DNA of 5,112 nucleotides from Mycobacterium sp. (GTDB lineage: Bacteria; Actinomycetota; Actinomycetes; Mycobacteriales; Mycobacteriaceae), in contig JAGQTR010000571.1 of NCBI GenBank assembly GCA_020438915.1, positions 1 through 5,112 on the forward strand, written 5' to 3'. Each line of letters begins with the position of its first letter. Positions within the stretch are counted from its first letter, which is position 1. This document shows, in pieces, positions 1-5,112 of this stretch. A program made the position numbers and the translations under genes. Below the pieces are notes generated by a model. The model was not told the DNA's origin. It saw only the letters and a program-made list of their open reading frames with translations, and made no database searches.

Positions 1-110
1 TTGTTCAGCTTCTTCTCGATCCGGGCGGCACACGACGCGCAGGTCATTCCGCCGATCGACAACTCGATGCGGTGGGGCGGGCCGACGCCGGCGGCGTTGG
101 TGGGGCTCAT
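1..110 (-). CDS. Heavy-metal (probably Cu+) translocating P1B-type ATPase, N-terminal fragment
   Basis: Only the first 36 codons lie in the window; the gene runs off the left edge. Seen: after about 20 residues comes GGMTCASCAARIEKKLN, the metal-binding loop and first helix of a heavy-metal-associated (HMA) domain, with CxxC at roughly residues 24-27. Known: an HMA domain at the extreme N-terminus followed by a full P-type ATPase is the layout of CopA/CtpA/CtpB-like copper exporters, which use ATP to move Cu(I) across the cytoplasmic membrane. Inference: the ATPase assignment rests on this N-terminus plus the chaperone gene and copper-type operators upstream, since no phosphorylation or transmembrane motif is visible. 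The ATG at 110-108 is chosen because it follows a good ribosome binding site and no other start exists in frame back to the chaperone gene. It probably shares a transcript with the chaperone. A two-domain chaperone cannot be strictly excluded, but it is less likely. Confidence 0.82.
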   Translation of the reverse strand, partial: MSPTNAAGVGPPHRIELSIGGMTCASCAARIEKKLN

Positions 111-116
111 GTCTTG

Positions 117-123
117 CCCTTCT
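117..123 (-). promoter_or_regulatory. Ribosome binding site of the P-type ATPase gene
   Basis: AGAAGGG on the minus strand is followed by a 6-nt spacer (caagac) and the ATG at 110. It decides the ATPase start, because there is no in-frame ATG, GTG or TTG between this site and the stop of the preceding gene. Confidence 0.6.
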
Positions 124-161
124 ACTACGGGTTCATATCCGGGCGCAGCGGTTACGGAGGG

Positions 162-386
162 TCAGTCGCCGAGGAGTCGGTAGTTGCCGGCTTCATCGAG
201 TGCGGCGGCTACCTGGTCGGTCGTCGGGGGTTCATCGCCGCGGATTGTCACCGTCGAGATGCCGCCGGCGACCAGGTCTATCTCGACCCCGGTGACACCA
301 GGCAGTACGCAGAGTTCCTCGGTGATCGCAGCGATGCAGTGTCCGCAGGTCATTCCGGTGACGCCGTAGGTTTGGGTAGTCGTGAT
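162..386 (-). CDS. copZ: CopZ-like HMA-domain copper chaperone, apparent ATC start
   Basis: This is a small cytosolic metal chaperone, 74 residues if read from the ATC at 386-384. Seen: GVTGMTCGHCIAAITEEL holds the HMA signature GMTCxxC, followed by 'LPGVTGVEIDLVAGG' and a 'VAAALDEAGNYRLLGD' end. That is one complete beta-alpha-beta-beta-alpha-beta HMA fold of normal length for CopZ. Known: the two cysteines bind Cu(I) and hand it to the N-terminal HMA domain of a partner ATPase, here the next gene 51 bp downstream. Start choice: the only canonical in-frame start is the ATG at 353, which is the Met of the metal loop itself. Starting there would remove the first beta strand, and no Shine-Dalgarno precedes it. 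A strong AGGAGG lies 5 nt before an in-frame ATC, and the 11 residues from there (x-TTTQTYGVTG) look like a normal HMA N-terminus. No ATG, GTG or TTG exists between the in-frame stop at 398-396 and residue 12. A third cysteine (EELC) is present in the first helix. Start 353 is the conservative alternative. Confidence 0.88.
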   Translation of the reverse strand: MTTTQTYGVTGMTCGHCIAAITEELCVLPGVTGVEIDLVAGGISTVTIRGDEPPTTDQVAAALDEAGNYRLLGD

Positions 387-391
387 GGATG

Positions 392-397
392 CCTCCT
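392..397 (-). promoter_or_regulatory. Strong Shine-Dalgarno that argues for the ATC start of the chaperone
   Basis: A perfect AGGAGG on the minus strand ends 5 nt before the in-frame ATC at 386-384. It is 38 nt from the ATG at 353, which is too far to serve it. The site therefore points to initiation at or near 386 although the codon there is not a normal start. Confidence 0.65.
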
Positions 398-405
398 ACC
401 TCGCG

Positions 406-430
406 TGGCATACCCAGCAGGGGTATGCCA
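406..430. promoter_or_regulatory. Operator-like perfect inverted repeat 1 (CsoR/RicR type)
   Basis: Seen: arms TGGCATACCC and GGGTATGCCA are perfect 10-bp inverted repeats around a 5-nt spacer (agcag). The core ATACCC-N5-GGGTAT (410-426) is 17 bp. Known: the copper-sensing repressors of the CsoR family bind G/C-tract dyads of this form, with ATACCC and GGGTAT halves, ahead of copZ/copA genes. Inference: the site lies around the predicted transcription start of the copper operon, so a bound repressor would block transcription until copper is sensed. The same inverted repeat could also form a hairpin in the 5' leader. No regulator gene is in the window. Confidence 0.72.
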
Positions 431-432
431 CA

Positions 433-463
433 AACATACCCCTCCCGGGTATAGCGATGTCAA
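433..463 (-). promoter_or_regulatory. Promoter of the copper chaperone/ATPase operon
   Basis: Seen on the minus strand: a perfect -35 TTGACA at 463-458, a 19-nt spacer and a -10 TATGTT at 438-433 (4 of 6 to TATAAT, and fitting the mycobacterial TANNNT form). The predicted start of transcription is near 427, giving a leader of about 40 nt before the coding start. The 19-nt spacer is longer than the usual 17 and holds dyad 2; dyad 1 covers the predicted start site. Shifted -10 readings (GGTATG at 17 nt) are possible but fit less well. Confidence 0.6.
436..452. promoter_or_regulatory. Operator-like inverted repeat 2 (CsoR/RicR or MerR type)
   Basis: Seen: ATACCC-CTCCC-GGGTAT, 6-bp perfect arms with a 5-nt spacer, the same 17-bp core as the site 26 bp away. 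It lies between the -35 and -10 elements of the minus-strand promoter and touches the -10. Known: a dyad inside the promoter spacer is where CsoR-type repressors or MerR/CueR-type activators act. Inference: this is the second of two tandem copper-responsive sites. Confidence 0.7.
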
Positions 464-517
464 GGGCAGGCGATTGCGAAACCGCCAGCGGTTGAGCCCC
501 AGTCCTGAGCCCTACGC

Positions 518-2566
518 TCAGGCCTGAAGGTAGGGGGCCCAACGCTTGTCGAAACCGGCCTTGCGCGCCGCGAGCTGTGCTGTTCGTTCTTCGGGTGTCA
601 GGTAGATCGTGTCCGCCGGCAGATGGTCGTCGAGGTCTTCGAGTTTGACCAAGACTGATTCGACCCGCGGGAGGTCCTCCGAGTCGGGATCCAAGTTCTG
701 GAACCGCATCGAGATGATGCCCTGATTCAGCCCACCGGTCGAAACCCAATTGGCCACCAAGGGATCAGCTACCGACACCACCATGGTGTAGGTCCCGTCG
801 GCGTTGGGGACCGCCTGATCGTTGTTCAGGCTGGTCTGCTCGTTCCAGTAGTCGTCGGTGATCGTCCAGTCGTTGTAGACCGGAACGGTGAAGAATCCGG
901 AGTTGCCCGGGTGGATGGTCAGCACCAGGGCCTCGTCATCGGCGAGTTGGAAGTAGCCGTTGCTTTGCAGCTGATTGGCCAGAAACTCGGCGTTGCTTGC
1001 CGGTTCGGTCATCACGTTGGGTTCGCGCGGCTCGCCGGTCTCAGGGTCGGTCGTGGCAAGGGCCATGTACTTGGCCTGCTCGTTGGCCCCCCTGACCAAC
1101 AAGATCAGGGCGGCCAGCGGACCCCGCACCAGTGGTGTCTCGGCGATGCCCAGCGGGGGTATCAACGACATCAGCGAAGTGAGGAACGGGCTGTTGTTGA
1201 CCAGCGAGCCGAGGAACACGAACCCGCCGAATTGGGCGAACAGGCTATTGGGCGGACCACCGACCCGGTGCACGGCAAGCTCCATCGGCTCCTCGATATC
1301 CCAGTCGCCCAGCGTGTTTCGGGCTGCGATGAGGGTGGAATGCGAGGTCAGTTGCAAGTGGTTCCGCTGCCCAGGCAGTGCGGGTTGCCCACTGACGGTG
1401 ATGACGAACGTGCCGTCTTCGCTGACGTCGAGGTCCTGCAAACTCAGGATCGTCGACGTTGTACCGGCCAGTCCCTCAAGCACGCTGAAAGTGGTGTCGG
1501 CGGGGATACCTTCATAGATGCGTCCGGTGAGTACGTACTCCGCGGTCTTGTTGACCGGGATGAAGCGGTAGATGGTGTCAGGGTTGTCGTAGAGCAGGCG
1601 CGAGCCGTCGACGTCAAGGCCGTACCAGCTGTGTGGCGGCGCGACCTGGGTGACCACCGCCGGATCCATCGGGTTCAGGATCTGCTGCTGGAAACCCGCG
1701 GCGAGCGCGTACTCGTCCACCGCGTCGGTCAGTGCTGCCCGGTTCGCCTCGTCGGGGCCGCCGACCAGCGCGAATTGCTTCTCGGCGGCGGCCAGAAAAC
1801 CACAGCGCAGAATGAGTTTCATCAACTCCACCGGCAGCGACTTGGCCGTCCGCATTGCGATTCGCTCGCGGTCAATCTGCTCGGGGGTGCCCAGCGGACT
1901 GACCTGGTTGCTCATTGCAGTGTCGTCGATATCGACGCTTGCTTGGGGCGCCGCGGTTCCGGTGGTAGCTGGCAGGACCGGGATATGTCGATCTTCGGTA
2001 TCCGGAAGAGGCAGAGCACCCGCCGGCACCTCGACGACCGAAGCCGATGCGACGGCTGCGGTCACGGTGTTGGTCCGATCCTCGGCAGCGACCACTTCCG
2101 ATGGCGCGCCGCTTTCCCCCGACTGAAGGGGCGAGTCCGCAGTGGCGATATCCGACTCGTCGGCGTCAGGGCCGGTCTCCGTCGCCCGGGAGCGCTTGCG
2201 GTCGGAGTCGTCCCCGTCGGAGGCGCCAGTGAGCGTCGCGGCGTCGTCATCAGATGTTTCGCCGGGCGAGTCGGACGCAGATGAAGGGTCAGTAGAGGTC
2301 TCGGAGTTCCCTGCCAACCCCGAAGAGGACGTGTCGGAGCCGTCTCCTGACCCGCGGTCCGTGCCCGGAGAAGCCGTGCCAGAAGTGGACGTGCCAGAAG
2401 AGGACGTGCTCTCGGTGTCGGCATGTGCGGCCGGCATCGCAATTGCCGCGCCGACGCCGAGGAATACCGCGAGCGCGCCGACCCGCCCGATAAACCTGGC
2501 GTGCCCGGCGGTGGGTGTCGACTGTTCAGCGAACCCTTCGGCCGCGTGGGTCGGTGGACGACGCAT
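518..2566 (-). CDS. Exported DUF1254/DUF1214-like protein of unknown function
   Basis: 682 residues. Seen: an N-terminal leader of about 49 residues with a hydrophobic core (FIGRVGALAVFLGVGAAIA, about 25-43) and a likely cleavage site after AHA (47-49), so the protein should be exported. Residues about 50-220 are a low-complexity Ser/Thr/Gly/Asp-rich, strongly acidic linker. From about 225 to the end is a globular region. 'DNPDTIYRFIPVN' (327-339) resembles the DUF1254-type start. The segment from DGTYTMVV (590) through NWVSTGGLNQGIISMRF (606-622) resembles the DUF1214 core. Between them a hydrophobic stretch (about 443-493) is rich in Leu, Ile, Pro and Gly. There is only one cysteine (255). 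Known: mycobacteria have related exported proteins with this leader and C-terminal region, and DUF1254/DUF1214 proteins have no settled biochemical role. No catalytic motif is recognised. Start: ATG at 2566-2564 behind GAGGAGG. The gene points toward the copper operon but is unlikely to be cotranscribed with it, given that operon's own promoter. Confidence 0.9.
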   Translation of the reverse strand: MRRPPTHAAEGFAEQSTPTAGHARFIGRVGALAVFLGVGAAIAMPAAHADTESTSSSGTSTSGTASPGTDRGSGDGSDTSSSGLAGNSETSTDPSSASDSPGETSDDDAATLTGASDGDDSDRKRSRATETGPDADESDIATADSPLQSGESGAPSEVVAAEDRTNTVTAAVASASVVEVPAGALPLPDTEDRHIPVLPATTGTAAPQASVDIDDTAMSNQVSPLGTPEQIDRERIAMRTAKSLPVELMKLILRCGFLAAAEKQFALVGGPDEANRAALTDAVDEYALAAGFQQQILNPMDPAVVTQVAPPHSWYGLDVDGSRLLYDNPDTIYRFIPVNKTAEYVLTGRIYEGIPADTTFSVLEGLAGTTSTILSLQDLDVSEDGTFVITVSGQPALPGQRNHLQLTSHSTLIAARNTLGDWDIEEPMELAVHRVGGPPNSLFAQFGGFVFLGSLVNNSPFLTSLMSLIPPLGIAETPLVRGPLAALILLVRGANEQAKYMALATTDPETGEPREPNVMTEPASNAEFLANQLQSNGYFQLADDEALVLTIHPGNSGFFTVPVYNDWTITDDYWNEQTSLNNDQAVPNADGTYTMVVSVADPLVANWVSTGGLNQGIISMRFQNLDPDSEDLPRVESVLVKLEDLDDHLPADTIYLTPEERTAQLAARKAGFDKRWAPYLQA
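2376..2405 (-). repeat. 15-bp tandem duplication in the Ser/Thr-rich linker
   Basis: On the plus strand GTGCCAGAAGTGGAC (2376-2390) is followed directly by GTGCCAGAAGAGGAC (2391-2405), two copies differing at one base. In the minus-strand protein they encode two adjacent five-residue units, SSSGT and STSGT, just after the signal peptide. The repeat keeps frame, so copy-number change would lengthen or shorten the linker without a frameshift. Confidence 0.75.
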
Positions 2567-2570
2567 CCCG

Positions 2571-2577
2571 CCTCCTC
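2571..2577 (-). promoter_or_regulatory. Ribosome binding site of the exported protein gene
   Basis: GAGGAGG on the minus strand is followed by a 4-nt spacer (cggg) and the ATG at 2566. It supports that start and predicts strong translation. Confidence 0.65.
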
Positions 2578-2655
2578 AACGTGTGGGAAAGATCCCGCCG
2601 ATCAGATCATTAGGTGTAGCAGGAGTCAGATTCAAGAGCAACAGCCTCGTTGTTG

Positions 2656-2673
2656 TGTCTCACTGGTGCGACA
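2656..2673. promoter_or_regulatory. Candidate operator in the divergent intergenic region
   Basis: Seen: TGTCTCAC-TG-GTGCGACA, 8-bp arms matching at 7 of 8 positions around a 2-nt centre. It lies in the 224-bp gap between two divergent genes, about 90 bp from the exported protein start and 118 bp from the LCP start. Known: an 18-bp dyad with a short centre is a common size for TetR-like repressor sites. I do not recognise the motif. A single 7/8 dyad can also occur by chance. The rest of the gap (2567-2790) holds the ribosome binding site and weak promoter-like words, with no clear sigma-A promoter on either strand and no small gene that I can support. Confidence 0.4.
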
Positions 2674-2745
2674 AATACTCACGAGTTGTATTGATGGAAC
2701 GTTGACGACGTGGGTCAGCCTCGGCAGTTCGTCCTCGGGTATCGC

Positions 2746-2773
2746 GGAACGCTCACCTGCGTCCGGTTTCGTG
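2746..2773 (+). promoter_or_regulatory. Possible ECF-sigma promoter for the LCP gene
   Basis: Seen: GGAACG at 2746, 18 nt, then CGTG at 2770. Known: mycobacterial SigE/SigH-type promoters carry GGAAY at -35 and CGTT at -10 with about this spacing. Inference: a start of transcription near 2780 would give a leader of about 11 nt. The -10 is only a partial match and the call is weak. An alternative -10, TAGTTT at 2776-2781, would give an almost leaderless message. Confidence 0.25.
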
Positions 2774-2790
2774 GATAGTTTCCGATTGTT

Positions 2791-4452
2791 ATGACACGAC
2801 CGGCGCAGCCCTGCGATCCCCCTGGGGAGGACACCGATGTCCTGCCGCGGGCGCGCGGGCCTCGCCATCGCCGGGTCCACCGCTCAAAGCGCGCCAGACT
2901 GCTGGCCGGGGGGCGGCTGCTGGCCGGTTTAGCCACGGTGTTGGCTCTCGCGGTAACCGGCATGGGCTGGGCGGGCTATCGAAGTCTGGCCGGGGGCTTT
3001 ATCACCTCCCAAGCACTCGCCGGTGGCCCCAACTCGGCCGCCGGCGAGCAGAACATCCTCATCATGGGGCTCGACAGCCGGCTCGATCAGCACGGAAATC
3101 CGTTGCCTCAAGCCATGTACGACGCGCTGCATGCCGGCGATGAATCGGTGGGTGGTTACAACGCCAACGTGTTGATTCTGTTGCACTTGCCCGCCGGGGA
3201 CGGTCCGGTCATTGCGATCTCGATACCCCGCGATGATTACGTCGACCTGCCCGGCTGCCCCAGCCAGGTGTGCAAAGGCAAGATCAAGCAGGCTTACGGG
3301 TTGGCCTACCAGGAGACCATGGAAGATTTGACCGACGAGTCCACCGCCGAATCCGGTAGCAGCTCAACAGCCCCAGGCAACTTGTTCGCCGACGAACAGG
3401 CCGCCCGCGAGGCCGGTCGCAAAGCCCAGATCAACACGGTGCGGGCGCTGCTCGGGGTGCCGATCGACCATTTCGTCGAAGTCACCCTCGGTGCGTTCTT
3501 TCAGATCGCCGCTGTCGCGCAGCCGATCACAGTGTGTCTGAACGACGACACCGCTGACGACTACTCGGGGGCCGACTTTCGCAAGGGCGTGCAGCAGATC
3601 GACGCCGCCCAGGCCATGGCGTTCGTGCGGCAACGCCGCGATCTGAACGACGACTTGTTCACCGACCTGGATCGCACCAGGCGACAGCAGGCATTCATCG
3701 TCTCCCTGATGGCGGCGTTGCGCGACGGCGGGGCAATGTCGAGTCCCAGCGCGCTGCGAAATCTGGTGCGGGTCGCCCAACAGAACGTCGCCGTGGACGC
3801 CGACTTCGACCTCGCCGGCTTTCTCGACACCGACTCGGCGCTGACCGGCCGGCCCATAACGCTCTATACGCTGCCGATCAGCGAATTTGGTCAGGACTCC
3901 GCGGGCGAAGATGTCAACCTCATCGACGTCGCCGCCGTTCGATCGATCGTGCACAATCTGTTCACCACCGGGTCGCCTCTACCCCCATCGCCAACTGAGA
4001 CGACTCCATCGGCCATGCCGGAGGTCACGGCGGTGCTGAACGTTGTCAACGCCACCACCCGGGAGGGTCTGGCCACCGCCGTCGAGGACGCCTTCACAGC
4101 TCAGGGATTCACCGCGGGGGAGGTGAGCACGGCCGACAAGCTGGCTGATGCCAGCACGATCGAATTCGGGGCCGGCTCCGAGCAGGATGCCGCCGTGCTG
4201 GCCGAGCGACTCCAGTTGACCGCCGCGGCCTCCGATGAGGTGGCCCCCGGCACGGTGCAACTGACGATCGGGGCCGACTTCCCGACCGATGACTACCTCA
4301 GCAGCGACGGTACGCCGATCTTTTCCCCGCTCACCGATCAAACCGCCACTGCGGCAATAGATCCGGTTGATGCCACCGCTAGCGGCGACCAGGCTCCGGC
4401 TCCTACCGATCTGACCCGAATGACCGACGACGGCATCCCCTGCGTGCGATGA
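2791..4452 (+). CDS. LCP-family (LytR-CpsA-Psr) cell wall glycopolymer ligase with LytR_C domain
   Basis: 553 residues. Known: LCP proteins are membrane-anchored phosphotransferases that move glycopolymer from a polyprenyl carrier onto peptidoglycan. In mycobacteria they join arabinogalactan to peptidoglycan outside the membrane (Lcp1/Rv3267, CpsA/Rv3484). Seen: an Arg-rich cytosolic N-terminus (about 1-42), one transmembrane helix (about 43-63) and an LCP domain (about 88-312). The LCP domain has NILIMGLDSR (88-97), SIPRDD (144-149), KIKQAYG (164-170), PIDHFVEVTL (224-233), VRQRRD (279-284) and DLDRTRRQQ (292-300). These contain the Arg and Asp residues that hold the pyrophosphate and metal. 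A Ser/Thr/Glu-rich loop (about 178-205) interrupts the domain. A Pro/Thr linker (395-410) leads to a LytR_C domain (about 412-494, VLNVVNATTREGLA), then a tail ending in GIPCVR. Cys156 and Cys161 could form a disulfide. The ATG at 2791 has no Shine-Dalgarno, so a leaderless or short-leader message is likely. The 3' end overlaps the convergent methyltransferase by 50 bp. The family is certain; which of the mycobacterial paralogues it is remains open, CpsA-like being the best fit by length and LytR_C. Confidence 0.93.
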   Translation: MTRPAQPCDPPGEDTDVLPRARGPRHRRVHRSKRARLLAGGRLLAGLATVLALAVTGMGWAGYRSLAGGFITSQALAGGPNSAAGEQNILIMGLDSRLDQHGNPLPQAMYDALHAGDESVGGYNANVLILLHLPAGDGPVIAISIPRDDYVDLPGCPSQVCKGKIKQAYGLAYQETMEDLTDESTAESGSSSTAPGNLFADEQAAREAGRKAQINTVRALLGVPIDHFVEVTLGAFFQIAAVAQPITVCLNDDTADDYSGADFRKGVQQIDAAQAMAFVRQRRDLNDDLFTDLDRTRRQQAFIVSLMAALRDGGAMSSPSALRNLVRVAQQNVAVDADFDLAGFLDTDSALTGRPITLYTLPISEFGQDSAGEDVNLIDVAAVRSIVHNLFTTGSPLPPSPTETTPSAMPEVTAVLNVVNATTREGLATAVEDAFTAQGFTAGEVSTADKLADASTIEFGAGSEQDAAVLAERLQLTAAASDEVAPGTVQLTIGADFPTDDYLSSDGTPIFSPLTDQTATAAIDPVDATASGDQAPAPTDLTRMTDDGIPCVR

Positions 4453-5112
4453 CGAGGAGGTACTCCCACTCCATCGAGGCCGATCCGGCCAGGTAGCGGT
4501 CACCGAGATCGGCGAGGTCCGCGTCCAGTGCCGCCACCGCCGCCGCGTCGTCGGCGATGTTGCGGTAGGCGGTGATCGTCGGGCCGTAGTTGGCCTTGAA
4601 GTAGTCGCGGAACGCCGCGCCGGTTGCGAATGAGGTGACGGTCAGCACCCCGCGCCTGCTGCTGAACGCGTCGACCCTGTTTCCCAGAAGCCGGTGAACG
4701 TGGTTCTCGTTGCCCCACAGCGGCGGCGGCTGCACCCCCGGCGGTGGTGCAGGAACGTAACGCTTCATGGTCGCGAACATCTGTCCGACGAAACCCTCTG
4801 GTGTCCAGCTGATGACGCCGATGCTGCCACCCGGTCGACAGACCCGGACCAGTTCGTCGGCTGCTTGCTGGTGGTGCGGTGCGAACATCACCCCGATGCT
4901 GGACACCACCGTGTCGAAGGCGTTGTCGGGGAACGGTAGGTCTTCGGCGTTGGCTTCACGCCACTGCAGCTCCAGGCCGCGCTTCTCGGCGATGGCCCGC
5001 CCGGACTCGAGGAGCTCGGGAACCAGGTCGCTGGCAACGACGGTGGCGCCGGTCTGTGCGGCCGGAATCGCGACGCTGCCTGTTCCCGCCGCCACGTCGA
5101 GAACCCGATCGC
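4403..5112 (-). CDS. Class I SAM-dependent methyltransferase (Methyltransf_11 type), start outside window
   Basis: 235 whole codons are visible and the gene continues past the right edge. Seen, numbering from the first whole codon at 5110: motif I VLDVAAGTG (3-11) for the S-adenosylmethionine glycine loop; VVASD (24-28), whose Asp should bind the ribose; NAEDLPFPDNAFDTVVSS (54-71), the post-II and motif IV region; and ELVRVCRPGG (86-95). After this comes a Pro-rich loop (about 120-133) and a family-specific C-terminal half. Known: this is the UbiE-like fold that methylates small molecules; the substrate cannot be told from the sequence. The GTG at 5095 is the Val of motif I in LDVAAGTG and not a start, because the reading frame stays open to the edge and motif I needs the upstream residues. 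The last 12 residues (RGCRRRSFGSDR) are Arg-rich and lie in the overlap with the LCP gene; most such proteins would end near the 'EYLLVIAR' strand. Confidence 0.9.
   Translation of the reverse strand, partial: DRVLDVAAGTGSVAIPAAQTGATVVASDLVPELLESGRAIAEKRGLELQWREANAEDLPFPDNAFDTVVSSIGVMFAPHHQQAADELVRVCRPGGSIGVISWTPEGFVGQMFATMKRYVPAPPPGVQPPPLWGNENHVHRLLGNRVDAFSSRRGVLTVTSFATGAAFRDYFKANYGPTITAYRNIADDAAAVAALDADLADLGDRYLAGSASMEWEYLLVIARRGCRRRSFGSDR

Noticed and set aside
480..493. Small dyad AACCG-N4-CGGTT downstream of the exported protein gene as a terminator
   Set aside because: The stem is only 5 bp and no T-tract follows. It is too weak to call, although some termination before the copper promoter is expected.
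396..749. Minus-strand open frame of 117 residues across the end of the exported protein gene and the copper promoter
   Set aside because: It is a shifted frame of the real gene that continues through the operator dyads; it has no domain.
911..2284. Long open frame on the plus strand (457 residues) antisense to the exported protein gene
   Set aside because: It has the Arg/Gly/Val-rich composition of a GC-rich shadow frame, has no recognisable domain, and lies wholly within a well-supported gene on the other strand.
2610..2628. TTAGGTGTAG as an iron-regulator (IdeR) box
   Set aside because: Only the first half resembles the IdeR consensus; the second arm is missing.
2142..2705. Plus-strand open frame of 187 residues, acidic and Ser/Pro-rich, running into the divergent gap
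   Set aside because: Its composition mirrors the Ser/Thr/Asp linker coded on the minus strand. No ribosome binding site or domain was seen.
4478..4490. Hairpin GGCCG-ATC-CGGCC 26 bp after the LCP stop as a terminator
   Set aside because: Short stem, 3-nt loop, no T-tract, and it lies inside the methyltransferase coding sequence.
5093..5095. GTG at 5095 as the methyltransferase start
   Set aside because: It would cut off the beginning of motif I (VLDVAAGTG), and the frame is open to the window edge, so the true start is outside.

Overview
The window looks like a chromosomal piece of a mycobacterium (Mycobacterium/Mycolicibacterium type). It is GC-rich with G/C-ending codons. It carries an LCP-family arabinogalactan/peptidoglycan ligase of the mycobacterial CpsA/Lcp1 type. 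It also carries an exported protein whose leader has the mycobacterial 'GRVGALAV-LGVGAAIA' form. The assignment rests on reading the proteins; no database search was run.

Region 1 (1-463, minus strand) is the start of a copper-handling operon. A MerR/CsoR-type promoter region with two ATACCC-N5-GGGTAT dyads drives a small HMA-domain copper chaperone (CopZ type). After 51 bp comes the beginning of a heavy-metal P1B-type ATPase, which leaves the window after 36 codons. The chaperone would bind Cu(I) in the cytosol and pass it to the ATPase for export, with the dyads as the likely copper-responsive control sites. The chaperone has no usable canonical start codon at its Shine-Dalgarno site; an in-frame ATC stands where the ATG should be.

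Region 2 (518-2566, minus strand) is a 682-residue exported protein. It has a signal peptide, a long acidic Ser/Thr/Gly/Asp-rich linker and a DUF1254/DUF1214-like globular region split by a hydrophobic insertion. Its function is unknown. It runs in the same direction as the copper genes, but 131 bp and a separate promoter lie between them.

Region 3 (2567-2790) is a 224-bp divergent intergenic region. It serves the exported protein leftwards and the LCP gene rightwards, and contains an 18-bp near-perfect inverted repeat.

Region 4 (2791-4452, plus strand) is a membrane-anchored LCP-LytR_C protein that probably acts in cell wall glycopolymer attachment. Region 5 (4403-5112, minus strand, start outside the window) is a class I SAM-dependent methyltransferase. 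It converges on the LCP gene and overlaps its 3' end by 50 bp.

No RNA genes, insertion sequences, CRISPR arrays or phage elements were seen. Apart from the copper control region and the divergent dyad, most of the window reads as ordinary mycobacterial chromosome, and I do not see a clearly new multi-gene system.
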